Shown here: in pieces, positions 42,792-51,092 of the stretch
Layout of the letters: every line of letters starts with the position of its first letter
How positions within the stretch are numbered: the stretch's first letter is position 1
Assembly (NCBI GenBank): GCA_963838845.1
Contig: CAWISR010000002.1
Coordinates: 434,001-498,000 of the forward strand
DNA from: CAVRXQ01 sp963838845
GTDB lineage: Bacteria > Actinomycetota > Acidimicrobiia > Acidimicrobiales > Bog-793
Reading direction: 5' to 3'
DNA length: 64,000 nucleotides
Notes under the pieces: model-generated
The model's database searches: none
What the model was told of the DNA's origin: nothing
What the model saw: only the letters and a program-made list of their open reading frames with translations
Program-made: the position numbers and the translations under genes

Positions 42792-42866
42792 TGGAGGCGG
42801 CGAGCGGAATCGAACCGCTGTAGAGGGCTTTGCAGGCCCTTGCCTGAGCCACTCGGCCACGCCGCC
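42792..42866 (-). tRNA. tRNA-Cys (GCA)
   Basis: The reverse strand folds into a cloverleaf: acceptor GGCGGCG/CGCCGCC, T-arm AGCGG-TTCGATT-CCGCT, anticodon loop with GCA in CCTGCAAAGCC, discriminator T and an encoded CCA. The integrase gene follows directly on its 3' side. Confidence 0.95.
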
Positions 42867-42922
42867 GGCGAATTCACCCTACTGGGAATCTCCTCGATTA
42901 CTTGTGGGAAAGGATGTCGTCT

Positions 42923-43723
42923 TCAGGCGCCAACGGCGTGGTAGCCGCCGTCAACGTGCACGATCTCTCCGGTCGTCCTTGGAAACCAATCCGATAAGAG
43001 TGCGACGCAGGCCTTCGCGACCGCGTCGCTGTCCTCCGAGACACTCCAACCAAGCGGCGCTCGATCGGTCCAGGCCTCTTCGAACTCCGAGAATCTCGGG
43101 ATCGATTTTGCAGCAACGGTTCTGATCGGTCCAGCAGCGACGAGGTTGACGCGAATCTGTTTCGGTCCGAGGTCGCGCGCGAGATAACGCGTCAGCGACT
43201 CGAGTGCAGCCTTCGCAACACCCATCCAGTCGTACCCGGGCCACGCGTACTGCGCGTCGAAATCGAGTCCCACGATCGAGGCCGACGGTGCGGCTTCCAG
43301 AAGAGAGATGAATCCTCCGGCCAGCACGCGGAGTGAATACACGGACACTTCGATCGCGGTCGCGACCTCGGGCCAGCTCGCTTCAAACATCCCGTGCCCG
43401 ATCGCACTTTCTGGCGCGAATGCGATCGAATGCAAGATGCCATCGAGTTGACCAAAGCGTTCAGCGACCGCTTCTGCAACCCGACGCGGGTGCTCGCGGT
43501 TCGTGACGTCGAGCTCAAAGATCTCGGTCGGTTCGGGAAGCTTGCGCGCGGTGCGTTCGGTGAGCGACATCGCCCGGCCGAATCCGGTGAGAACCACGTC
43601 CGCCCCCTCGAGCTGGGCGAGTCGCGCCGCGCCGAAGGCGAGCGAGTCAGGCGTAAGAACGCCTGTGATCAGGAACTTCTTCCCGTCGACGATGCCCAAT
43701 TCGTCACCCCCGATCGTCTCCAC
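42923..43723 (-). CDS. fabI: Enoyl-[acyl-carrier-protein] reductase, InhA-like
   Basis: NADH-dependent reductase of the fatty-acid elongation cycle, short-chain dehydrogenase fold. VDGKKFLITGVLTPDSLAFG is the nucleotide-binding start, IVGLDFDAQYAWPGYDWMGV with Tyr and the AKAAL Lys gives the catalytic YxxMxxxK, and VNLVAAGPIRTVAAKS the cofactor/substrate loop, close to mycobacterial InhA. The frame starts at GTG 43723, but TTG 43699 with GGGGG upstream fits the family start better. Single gene downstream of nothing obvious; transcribed toward tRNA-Cys. Confidence 0.93.
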   Translation of the reverse strand: METIGGDELGIVDGKKFLITGVLTPDSLAFGAARLAQLEGADVVLTGFGRAMSLTERTARKLPEPTEIFELDVTNREHPRRVAEAVAERFGQLDGILHSIAFAPESAIGHGMFEASWPEVATAIEVSVYSLRVLAGGFISLLEAAPSASIVGLDFDAQYAWPGYDWMGVAKAALESLTRYLARDLGPKQIRVNLVAAGPIRTVAAKSIPRFSEFEEAWTDRAPLGWSVSEDSDAVAKACVALLSDWFPRTTGEIVHVDGGYHAVGA

Positions 43724-43928
43724 CGTCCGCGAGTGCGCCGGACACTACCGACGGCGGCTCGCGCCGTCCACCGGTTCGATCAACGCGATGTCGATGGAGT
43801 AATCGGTAAGTGTCATGGGTCGATTGTTCCGAGCGCGGCTGATTTGGGCGTCCACCTGGAGTTTGATCAGGGGGTGGATTCGACGTCCACCCGTCAGGGG
43901 AAGATGCGCGCTGGTACCGTCGATCACT

Positions 43929-44798
43929 ATGGAACTCGGAAGGATCGGCGTCTGGGCAGGCGGTCCATGGCGCGACCGCGACCGCGTCGCCGAAGCCCGA
44001 GACGTCGCGGCGGAACTCGAATCCTTGGGATTCGGGACGTTGTGGCTTTCGGGGGGGTACAAGGGGCCAATCCAGGGCTTGTTCGAACCTCTGCTCGACG
44101 CGACGAAGACGATGACGATCGCGAGCGGGATCGCGAGTATCTGGCACACGTCGCCCGATGTCGCAAAGGATGCCTTCGCCGAGTTCGAAAAGGCGTATCC
44201 GGGTCGCTTCCTTCTCGGGCTCGGCGCGAGCCACGCGCCGTTCGTCGAGCGAACGGGGGTTGTCTACGACCGTCCGTACAGCCACATGGTCGATTACCTC
44301 GATGCGCTCGACCAAGGTCCACGGCCCGTCCCGGCCGACCGGCGCATTCTCGCCGCGCTCGGGCCGCGCATGCTCCGCCTCGGCGCAGAGCGCTCGCTCG
44401 GCGCCCATCCATATTTCGTACCGGTCGAACACACCGAGTTCGCGCGCAAGATCCTCGGCAAAGGTCCGTTGCTCGTACCCGAGCAGGCGGTCGTCGTCGA
44501 GCGCGATCGAGAAACGGCCTTGCGAGTCGCCCGTGAGTACTTGAAGGTCTATTTGGCCTTGCCGAACTACACATCGAATCTCCGCAGGCTCGGCTTCAGC
44601 GAAGACGACCTTGAGCCGCCAGGCCCAGCGTCGACCGCAGACCGACTCGTCTTCATGGGGGACGCGCAGACGGTGGCGCATCGGGTGGGAGAGCACTTCT
44701 CGCTCGGCGCCGACCACGTCTGTCTCCAGGTTTTCGCAGCGGACGCCGGGCGCTTTCCCCTTAACGAGTACGCGCAGCTCGCCGAGGTCCTCCTCTGA
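43929..44798 (+). CDS. LLM-class F420-dependent oxidoreductase
   Basis: 289 residues, luciferase-like TIM barrel of the TIGR03620 type. MELGRIGVWAGGPW, ELESLGFGTLWLSGGY, ATKTMTIASGIASIWHTSPD and PGRFLLGLGASHAPF are the family core blocks, and ADHVCLQVFAAD is near the C-terminus. It would use F420 for hydride transfer on an unknown substrate. ATG 43929 begins the first strand; the frame upstream to 43815 is not needed. Confidence 0.88.
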   Translation: MELGRIGVWAGGPWRDRDRVAEARDVAAELESLGFGTLWLSGGYKGPIQGLFEPLLDATKTMTIASGIASIWHTSPDVAKDAFAEFEKAYPGRFLLGLGASHAPFVERTGVVYDRPYSHMVDYLDALDQGPRPVPADRRILAALGPRMLRLGAERSLGAHPYFVPVEHTEFARKILGKGPLLVPEQAVVVERDRETALRVAREYLKVYLALPNYTSNLRRLGFSEDDLEPPGPASTADRLVFMGDAQTVAHRVGEHFSLGADHVCLQVFAADAGRFPLNEYAQLAEVLL

Positions 44799-44888
44799 CC
44801 TCTTTAAGCGCTGTCACGTGACATTTTTGGCACCGAATCGTCATCTGCCAGCAGCCAGATGGGGAGGATCCGCGACTAGGAAATCGGC

Positions 44889-45362
44889 GTGGCGTTTGCG
44901 ATTGAGGAGCGGACGTCCGAATGGATCGCGGACGCTCCCCTGCGGGTCGAGCACGCCTTCGACGTAGAGGCTCCTCCCGAGTCGGTGTTCTCCGTTCTTT
45001 CGGATGACGTGAGCTGGCCCGTTTGGTATTCGGGCGTGCGAAGCGTTCGGCTCACGAATGGCGTCGGGGGCGAAGGTTCGACGCGATCAGTTTGGTTTCG
45101 CGGCGCACGTGTCGATGAGCGGGTGCTGCTCTACGAGGAACCCTGCCGCATCGTCTTTGCCGGAGTGTCGTCGAACGTGCCCGGGCTGAAGTCGGTTGTG
45201 ACGGACTGGAGGATCGTCCCTCTCGGCGCCGGCTGCTCGCGCCTGACGGTGGCCGTCGGCCTCGAGTGCTCTGGCCCGTTGCGGTTCACGCCCTGGCTCG
45301 CGCGACTGGCGCTGCGTCGCGCGACAAGGGGAGCACGGGGAATCGCACGGATCGTCGGCTGA
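44889..45362 (+). CDS. SRPBCC-family protein
   Basis: 157 residues: RVEHAFDVEAPPESVFSVLS opens the START-like fold (polyketide cyclase/dehydrase type), followed by strands EGSTRSVWFRGARVDERVLL and YEEPCRIVFAG and a final helix (LARLALRRATRGARGIAR). It binds a lipid-like ligand; no catalytic residues obvious. It sits 90 bp after the LLM gene. Confidence 0.8.
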   Translation: MAFAIEERTSEWIADAPLRVEHAFDVEAPPESVFSVLSDDVSWPVWYSGVRSVRLTNGVGGEGSTRSVWFRGARVDERVLLYEEPCRIVFAGVSSNVPGLKSVVTDWRIVPLGAGCSRLTVAVGLECSGPLRFTPWLARLALRRATRGARGIARIVG

Positions 45363-45396
45363 CCTCGAAAACGCAGGCCGTACGCCGGTTCGCGCG

Positions 45397-45415
45397 ATAA
45401 CTGTTCAGTTATAAT
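45397..45415 (+). promoter_or_regulatory. Promoter with overlapping operator for the Xre gene
   Basis: ATAACTG (45397-45403) and CAGTTAT (45406-45412) form a perfect 7-bp inverted repeat around TT; the -10 box TATAAT is at 45410-45415, so repressor binding would block RNA polymerase. The ATG follows 7 bp after the -10 box, so transcription would begin at or next to the start codon (leaderless mRNA). Confidence 0.7.
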
Positions 45416-45422
45416 CCCTGGA

Positions 45423-45764
45423 ATGTCACGAGCGGGATCGGTCTTGTCGCGGGTACGGAGGGAAGCGGCGCTTACCCAGAGTCAGCTCGCGGCTGCGGCC
45501 CAGGTCCGCCAGCCGCTCATTTCACGCATCGAGCGGGGGCGGGAGCGTCCTTCTCTCGAGACGCTCGCCAGGTTGGTGCGGGCGGGAGGTTACGAACTCG
45601 TGCTGGAGATCGAACCGCTACCCGATCCGCACGACTTGAGCCTTCTCGAAGTCAACCTCCGCCTCAGTCCTGAGCAACGGATTGACCGGCTCGTGACGCT
45701 GCGCAGGACCGCCGACGAGCTGCGGGATGCCACACGCGCGACTCGAAACGGCGGAGATGCTTGA
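45423..45764 (+). CDS. Xre-family HTH regulator (probable antitoxin)
   Basis: 113 residues. The N-terminal HTH_3 domain (residues about 8-62) contains LTQSQLAAAAQVRQPLISRI and SLETLARLVRAGGYEL. A C-terminal helical part (LRLSPEQRIDRLVTLRRTAD) probably contacts the partner. It overlaps the downstream nucleotidyltransferase gene by up to 38 bp and has a palindromic operator across its own promoter, the layout of an autoregulated toxin-antitoxin module. Confidence 0.85.
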   Translation: MSRAGSVLSRVRREAALTQSQLAAAAQVRQPLISRIERGRERPSLETLARLVRAGGYELVLEIEPLPDPHDLSLLEVNLRLSPEQRIDRLVTLRRTADELRDATRATRNGGDA

Positions 45765-46278
45765 CGCGTACGACCCCGTCGCGATCCTCGAGACCCTCAA
45801 CCGCCACGGCGTGGCGTACGTCGTCATCGGTGGCTTCGCGGCGACCGCGCACGGGAGCCCGCTGCCGACGGTCGACGTCGACGTCACGCCGGAACCATCG
45901 AGGGAGAACCTGGCGCGCCTGGCTCACGCGTTGACCGACCTCGGGGCGCGCGTGCGCGTCGATGGAATCCCGGAAGGGCTCGCCTTCTCGCGCAGTGTGA
46001 AGACCCTCGCAGCGACGTCGGTTCTGAATTTGATCACCTGCCTCGGCGAGCTGGATATCGTCCGCCGCCCCGCCAGCACCACCTACGAGTCCTTGGCGTC
46101 ACACGCACTCGTTGTGAGATTGCACGACGTCGACGTTCCGTTGGCGGCGCTTCGTGACGTCATCGAGTCAAAAGAAACCGCAAACCGGCCGAAGGACCGT
46201 CGGGCGCTGCCGATCCTTCGGGCGCTCGAAGAACGTTCGGCGCGAGACGAGCGTGACGAGGGGCAGTCGGAGAGTTAG
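45727..46278 (+). CDS. Nucleotidyltransferase (AbiEii/MNT-like), probable toxin
   Basis: Up to 183 residues; ATG 45757 is an alternative start. The motif VIGGFAATAHG followed by TVDVDV is the GG...hDhDh active-site signature of polymerase-beta-like nucleotidyltransferases in AbiEii/DUF6036-type toxins; VLNLITCLGELDIV gives a third acidic position. Such enzymes transfer nucleotides to tRNA or proteins. It overlaps the Xre gene, forming an antitoxin-toxin operon by arrangement. The toxic role is inference. Confidence 0.8.
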   Translation: MPHARLETAEMLDAYDPVAILETLNRHGVAYVVIGGFAATAHGSPLPTVDVDVTPEPSRENLARLAHALTDLGARVRVDGIPEGLAFSRSVKTLAATSVLNLITCLGELDIVRRPASTTYESLASHALVVRLHDVDVPLAALRDVIESKETANRPKDRRALPILRALEERSARDERDEGQSES

Positions 46279-46287
46279 CGGCCGACG

Positions 46288-48024
46288 CTACGCGAAGGTG
46301 TTCGTGAACGGCACCTCCGTCCTTCCCAAAAGCCGCTCATACAGGCGCACGGTCTCGGGGTGGACGCCGCGGAGCGGATCCCCGTCGATCTCGAGCACGA
46401 GCGCGAGGTGACGGAGAGTTTGCTCGACGCCGGCGCGATCGCCGTTCGCGTCCGCCGCCCGCATCAGCAGCCGGTACAGGCGCTCGTCCCACGGGGTTGC
46501 TCGCAGTCCTCGATGCGCCGCCCACGTCGCGCCGTCGGGGTCGCCGCATCGGAGTGCGTGGCCTCCGTAGCGGAGTGCGAGCGACGAAATCGCGTGCTCG
46601 ATCTCGGCAGAGAAACCTTCGAGGAGCGCCCACTGCCCCTGCTGGAGGTCGCCAAACGGGCGGCCTCGCACGAGCTCGAGCGCCCCGCGCCACGACGCGA
46701 CGTCGTCTTTGTCCGCGAGCGATGAGAACTCGTCCCAGTCGGTCGTCACATCGAAGACGAGGTGGCGTTCATCGACTTTGCGCAGCCGCGGACGCCCGTC
46801 TGCGGCGTTGCCGAGCGCGCGGCGCGCCTCGGAGAGGCGGTTCGCGATCGTCTGTTGCGGCATCCGGCGCTCTGGCCAGATCGCTGTTTCCCATGCCGAG
46901 GTGGTCGCCCCCTCTTGGTGCATCGCGAGGTAGACGACGAGCTCGGTGAGGAGGGGATGTCCCCCGAGTGGCTCTTCGGTCCTGCGAATCTCGACGGGTC
47001 CCAAGATCGCGACTTCGACCGGTGCCGGTGAATGCTTCGACGTCGACACGTTGTCCGCGTGCGTGGCGTTGGCTTCGACGGCGCGTGCCGCCTTCGGCGT
47101 GACAGCGCGCAGCAGAACAGCGGAGCGTCCAAGTTCGCCTGCGACGAGGACGACGCGGGCATCAGGGTGCGCCCCGGTCGTCACGATGCCCGCTGATCCA
47201 TGGCGTCGCGTCGCGATGATGAGACGTTCGAACGCGTCGTTCGTCGTCAGCTCGCCGGCGACGAAGATGACGAGTGGGCGAGCGGAGCGACTGACGAGAG
47301 AACATGCCTCGGCGATCGAATCGACGCGTACGAACCGCTCGTTGCGGACGGTGCCGACAACCACCACGTCGACCTCGCGATCACGTCGGCGGGCGAAGCT
47401 GCCCAAGAGCGCGAAGGCCAACTCGACGGCGCGCTCGCCGGGCCCGACGATCGAGGTCACGACCGCGGCGAACACATCGATCACCGTCGCGGTCGTGTTT
47501 TGGGAGGGAACACCGACGAGTCCGAGACGGGCGTCGTGACGGGGAACCTCGTCCCACTTCTCCGATAAGGGCGTCGTCGCGATCAACCGCGGCGTTGCGA
47601 TTCCCGACGAGGTTGCGATGAACGGCACCTCCGCCGCGCACGTCACGTCGTCGCTGTCGACGGTGTAGAGGACGGGCCGTTCGCTCGATTCCAGCATCAC
47701 GATCGTCGCGGCCGCGTACGCGACTTCGTCTTCGATCGGCGGCACGGTCTTGTCGGGGATGAGTTCAATCCCCGGGGGAGCCGGGCGCGTTGCGAAGTCG
47801 TCGGGAATCGGCGGGAGGCGATCCTCCACTCGATCGAATACGTCCACTCCGTCCACCGGAGTTCCCCCTTTCGCCTCCGGGTCCTCGGAACGACCCGAGC
47901 CCGCCGACCCAGCCGGAATGTCCGAGCAAGACAGATATCTAGTCCAGGTGTTCCCGTTCTCGCTACTGTCCGTAGTTGCCTCGCCGCAGAGGGTGAGAGT
48001 CGGCCTTTTCTGCGGAACAGCCAA
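46288..48024 (-). CDS. BTAD/SARP-domain transcriptional regulator
   Basis: Up to 578 residues; the true start may be downstream of 48024, as the first 50 residues lack structure. The C-terminal third has a winged-helix SARP DNA-binding domain (VEVAILGPVEIRR, LVVYLAMHQEGATTSAWETA, NRLSEARRALG) and a BTAD helical repeat region (ATPWDERLYRLLMRAADANG). The N-terminal half (residues 85-300) is alpha/beta with VDVVVVGTVRNERF, reminiscent of the middle part of large actinobacterial SARP proteins that normally carry membrane helices and LysM, which are absent here. Divergent from the MerR gene. Confidence 0.8.
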   Translation of the reverse strand: MAVPQKRPTLTLCGEATTDSSENGNTWTRYLSCSDIPAGSAGSGRSEDPEAKGGTPVDGVDVFDRVEDRLPPIPDDFATRPAPPGIELIPDKTVPPIEDEVAYAAATIVMLESSERPVLYTVDSDDVTCAAEVPFIATSSGIATPRLIATTPLSEKWDEVPRHDARLGLVGVPSQNTTATVIDVFAAVVTSIVGPGERAVELAFALLGSFARRRDREVDVVVVGTVRNERFVRVDSIAEACSLVSRSARPLVIFVAGELTTNDAFERLIIATRRHGSAGIVTTGAHPDARVVLVAGELGRSAVLLRAVTPKAARAVEANATHADNVSTSKHSPAPVEVAILGPVEIRRTEEPLGGHPLLTELVVYLAMHQEGATTSAWETAIWPERRMPQQTIANRLSEARRALGNAADGRPRLRKVDERHLVFDVTTDWDEFSSLADKDDVASWRGALELVRGRPFGDLQQGQWALLEGFSAEIEHAISSLALRYGGHALRCGDPDGATWAAHRGLRATPWDERLYRLLMRAADANGDRAGVEQTLRHLALVLEIDGDPLRGVHPETVRLYERLLGRTEVPFTNTFA

Positions 48025-48099
48025 GGCGACCTCGCCGCGGCGCAGTGAGCCGCGAGATGGCCTTGACCTTCCCCGTGGGTCAGGCGCCAGGATCGGGCC

Positions 48100-48939
48100 G
48101 TGGCGAATGACGACCAGGCGGGGCTGCTGTCGATCGGGGAGTTCGCTCGCCGTTCGCGCCTCACCCCGAAGGCGCTTCGGATCTACGACCGCATCGGGCT
48201 GCTCCGACCGGCGAGCACCGATCCGATCAGCGGCTACCGCCGCTACCGCATCGACCAGGTCCGCGCGGGACAGCTGATCGGGCTGTTACGCGGAGCCGGC
48301 CTCGGCCTCGCCGAGGTTGAGCTGGTGGTCGAGGACGCGGCGGTGGACGCGCAGGCTGCGGTGCGCCGCCTCGAGTCTCTCCTCTCCGACCTCGACCGTC
48401 GCCACGCCGATCGCAGGTTGCTGATCCGCCACATCCAAATGTCGTTGAGAGAAGGAGTCGACCCAATGTTCCCGGTCCAAACTCGACATGTCCCCGCCCG
48501 CCGAGTCATGTCGATGCAACGGCGCGTGTTCGCGCAGGAGACCGACGGCTTCGTTCGCGAAGCAAAGGCCGCGTTCCGTCGGCACCTCGACGGCATCGCG
48601 CCGAGCTGGCCGTTCCAGCTGATCTTCCACAGCGAGATCAGCCCCGAAAGCGATGGCCTGCTCGAAGCCGTCGTCGGCTGCCCAGAAAGCATGGTGCCAA
48701 GCGACGCCGTCGGAATCCGCACGGAGCCGGAGCACGACGAGGCGTACACGACGATCACCAAGGCCCAATGGGCGTACCCGGCGATCCTCGCCGCCTATGA
48801 CGCCGTCGCCTGCTCGCCCGAAGTGAAGAACCGCTCGAACAGCCGGCTCTCCTGCCGGGAGGTGTACTGGGTGGAGCCGGATGATCTCGGCGAGGACGAC
48901 CCAGTCTGTGACATCGCCTTTCCGCTCGCCGATCGTTGA
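48100..48939 (+). CDS. MerR-family regulator with GyrI-like domain
   Basis: 279 residues. An N-terminal MerR HTH (LSIGEFARRSRLTPKALR, YRRYRIDQVRAGQLIGLL), a dimerising coiled coil (RRLESLLSDLDRRHADRRLL), and a C-terminal effector domain of about 150 residues (VPARRVMSMQRRVFAQE, FQLIFHSEISPES) of GyrI/BmrR type that binds small ligands. GTG start. It probably regulates itself and perhaps the divergent SARP gene. Confidence 0.9.
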   Translation: MANDDQAGLLSIGEFARRSRLTPKALRIYDRIGLLRPASTDPISGYRRYRIDQVRAGQLIGLLRGAGLGLAEVELVVEDAAVDAQAAVRRLESLLSDLDRRHADRRLLIRHIQMSLREGVDPMFPVQTRHVPARRVMSMQRRVFAQETDGFVREAKAAFRRHLDGIAPSWPFQLIFHSEISPESDGLLEAVVGCPESMVPSDAVGIRTEPEHDEAYTTITKAQWAYPAILAAYDAVACSPEVKNRSNSRLSCREVYWVEPDDLGEDDPVCDIAFPLADR

Positions 48940-49088
48940 GCGGCTCCGGCGAAGGAACTCGATCGACGGAGTCGAAGTGACCGCGACCCGGGCGCGATCA
49001 GGCTCGTCGCGCCCGCGAAACGCCGTCGGAATCTGAGGACTTCGAAGGTATACTCCACCAGCGGTTTGTCGAACGGAGGGCAGGTTGT

Positions 49089-49118
49089 GAACGTGGGCTT
49101 TCCGCCCACGTTCTTCTT
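49089..49118 (+). terminator. Leader hairpin/terminator before rimP
   Basis: GAACGTGGGC (49089-49098) and GCCCACGTTC (49104-49113) with a 5-nt loop, followed by TTCTTTTCTT. It is 64 bp upstream of rimP and after a likely promoter (GGTATACT near 49045), so it may act as an attenuator in the rimP-nusA-infB leader and not only as a terminator of the MerR gene. Confidence 0.75.
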
Positions 49119-49176
49119 TTCTTGCCCGCGGACGACTCGAGTGCCAGCAAGAGCGGGGGAGCGGGAGTTGACGGAA

Positions 49177-49719
49177 GTGAGCAACGGCGTCGGGTCCGAG
49201 ATGACGTCGGGGGTTCCCGACGCGCTCGAGCGCGCCCTCACGCCGGTCGTCGGCGCCTTCGGACTCGAGGTCATCGACATCGAGCGCTCCGGCGGCACGT
49301 TGCGTGTCGTCGTCGACTGCGCCGAGCCGATCGACCTCGACCGACTCTCCCAGGTCTCGGCGGCCGTCTCTGGCTTGCTCGACGATGAACCGGGGCTCGC
49401 CCCGAGTCACCGCTACGAACTCGAGGTCTCGAGCCCTGGTCTCGAGCGTCGGCTGCGGCGCGCCGCGCACTTTGTGCGCGCGGTCGGACAGCAGGTGGCG
49501 GTGCGCACCGTCGCCACCGCGGCGGGGGACCGCCGCGCCGAAGGCGCGCTCGTGAGCGCCGACGAGGAGGGATTTTCGCTTGTGCTCGCAGACGGCGCGA
49601 CGCGGCGATTCGCCTATGCGGACGTGGATCGGGCGCACACGGTCTTTGACTGGAAGGCAGCGCTGAAGAGCGCAAAGCGCGGCGCCGGCCAGGAACAGGA
49701 CGCGGGAGCGGCGCGATGA
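49177..49719 (+). CDS. rimP: Ribosome maturation factor RimP
   Basis: About 180 residues. RALTPVVGAFGLEVIDIERS, LRVVVDCAEPIDLDRLSQVS and YELEVSSPGLERRLRRAAHF are the signature blocks of RimP, needed for 30S subunit maturation. GTG 49177 has a GGGAG site about 10 bp upstream; ATG 49201 is the alternative. It overlaps nusA by 4 bp (ATGA), beginning the classical nusA operon. Confidence 0.92.
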   Translation: MSNGVGSEMTSGVPDALERALTPVVGAFGLEVIDIERSGGTLRVVVDCAEPIDLDRLSQVSAAVSGLLDDEPGLAPSHRYELEVSSPGLERRLRRAAHFVRAVGQQVAVRTVATAAGDRRAEGALVSADEEGFSLVLADGATRRFAYADVDRAHTVFDWKAALKSAKRGAGQEQDAGAAR

Positions 49720-50948
49720 GCACGACGAACTTCGAATTCCTCGACGCGCTGCAGCAGATCGCGCGCGACAAGGGCATCTCGGTTGACACCTTGCTGGAGG
49801 CGCTCGCGAACGCGCTCGTCGCGGCCTACAAAAGGCTGCCCGATTCGGCCGAGGAAGCCTTCGTGACGATCGACTCGGACTCCGGGGAGATCCGCGTCTA
49901 CGGACAAGAGCTCGATGAGGACGGCAATGTCGTCCGCGAGTGGGACGACACGCCGGACGACTTCGGGCGCATCGCCGCGCAAGCGGCGAAGCAGGTCATC
50001 CTGCAGCGCATCCGAGAGGCCGAGCGCGACTTGAAGTACGAGGAGTACGCGGGTCGCGAGGGCGACATCGTCACCGGGATCATCCAGCAGTCCGACAACC
50101 GCTACACGCTGCTGGACCTCGGCAAGGTCGAGGCGTTGCTGCCGCAGGCCGAGCAAGTCCCCTACGAGCGCTACGACCACGGCGCGCGCCTGAAGGCGTA
50201 CATCGTCGAGGTGCGCAAGACCGCCAAGGGGCCCCAGATCGTCGTCTCTCGTAGCCACCCCGGACTCATCAAGCGTCTGTTCGAGCTCGAGGTGCCAGAG
50301 ATCTCGAACGGCGTCGTCGAGATCAAGGCGTGCGCCCGCGAGCCCGGACACCGAACGAAGATCGCCGTCTGGTCGAACGACCCGAACGTCGACCCGGTCG
50401 GCGCCTGCGTCGGCGCGCGCGGCGCGCGCGTCCGCATGGTGACGAACGAGCTGCGTGGTGAAAAGGTCGACATCGTCCCCTATTCAGACGATCCCGCCGA
50501 ATTCGTCGCCCGCGCGCTCCAGCCGGCGCGGGTGAAAGAGGTGCGACTCGACGAGACGACCGGGACGGCCACGGTGATCGTTCACGACTTCCAGTTGTCG
50601 CTCGCTATCGGCAAGGAGGGCCAGAACGCCCGCCTCGCGGCGCGGCTCACGGGCTGGCGGATCGATATCAAGAGCGAGACCCAGCTGGCCGAGGAGGAGT
50701 CCGGCGTCCCCGGCGTCGATTGGGCCGAGGGCGAGTGGATCGAGAACGAGTCGGGCGAGATGGTATTCCAGCCAGCCGGCGGCGGCGCCCCCGTCTCGGT
50801 CGCCGAGTGGGAACAAGGCGGCGCCGCTCAGGGAGACGGTTCGGCGGAGTCAGCAGCCGAGCCGGAGACGGCCGTGCCCGCGCCCGGCGACGAGGCACCG
50901 GCCGAGCCGGCGCAGGAGAGCGCCCAGGCGGAAGGGGAAGCCGGGTAG
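49716..50948 (+). CDS. nusA: Transcription termination/antitermination factor NusA
   Basis: 410 residues. N-terminal RNA-polymerase-binding domain (FLDALQQIARDKGISVDTLL), S1 domain (GDIVTGIIQQSDNRYTLLDL), two KH domains (VGACVGARGARVRMVTNELR with the GARG loop; LAIGKEGQNARLAARLTGWR) and an acidic low-complexity tail rich in Ala, Glu and Pro. Length and order are normal for actinobacterial NusA. The ylxR gene that often follows nusA is absent; 144 bp separate it from infB. Confidence 0.97.
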   Translation: MSTTNFEFLDALQQIARDKGISVDTLLEALANALVAAYKRLPDSAEEAFVTIDSDSGEIRVYGQELDEDGNVVREWDDTPDDFGRIAAQAAKQVILQRIREAERDLKYEEYAGREGDIVTGIIQQSDNRYTLLDLGKVEALLPQAEQVPYERYDHGARLKAYIVEVRKTAKGPQIVVSRSHPGLIKRLFELEVPEISNGVVEIKACAREPGHRTKIAVWSNDPNVDPVGACVGARGARVRMVTNELRGEKVDIVPYSDDPAEFVARALQPARVKEVRLDETTGTATVIVHDFQLSLAIGKEGQNARLAARLTGWRIDIKSETQLAEEESGVPGVDWAEGEWIENESGEMVFQPAGGGAPVSVAEWEQGGAAQGDGSAESAAEPETAVPAPGDEAPAEPAQESAQAEGEAG

Positions 50949-51092
50949 CACCACGCTGCGCGCGGTCGCTCCACGCGTCTGCCTCGCTCACCTCAAACGA
51001 CCTGGTCCGAGGTGTGGGAGGATGGAGTAGCTGCACGCTTCGTCCGGTTCGTGCCGTCCGGAGCGTGAGGAGACCTGAGGAGTCATTCGAAG

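Noticed and set aside
42797..42852. Longer integrase N-terminus extending into the tRNA
   Set aside because: The extension would translate tRNA-Cys; GTG 42642 has a good ribosome site and begins the known domain.
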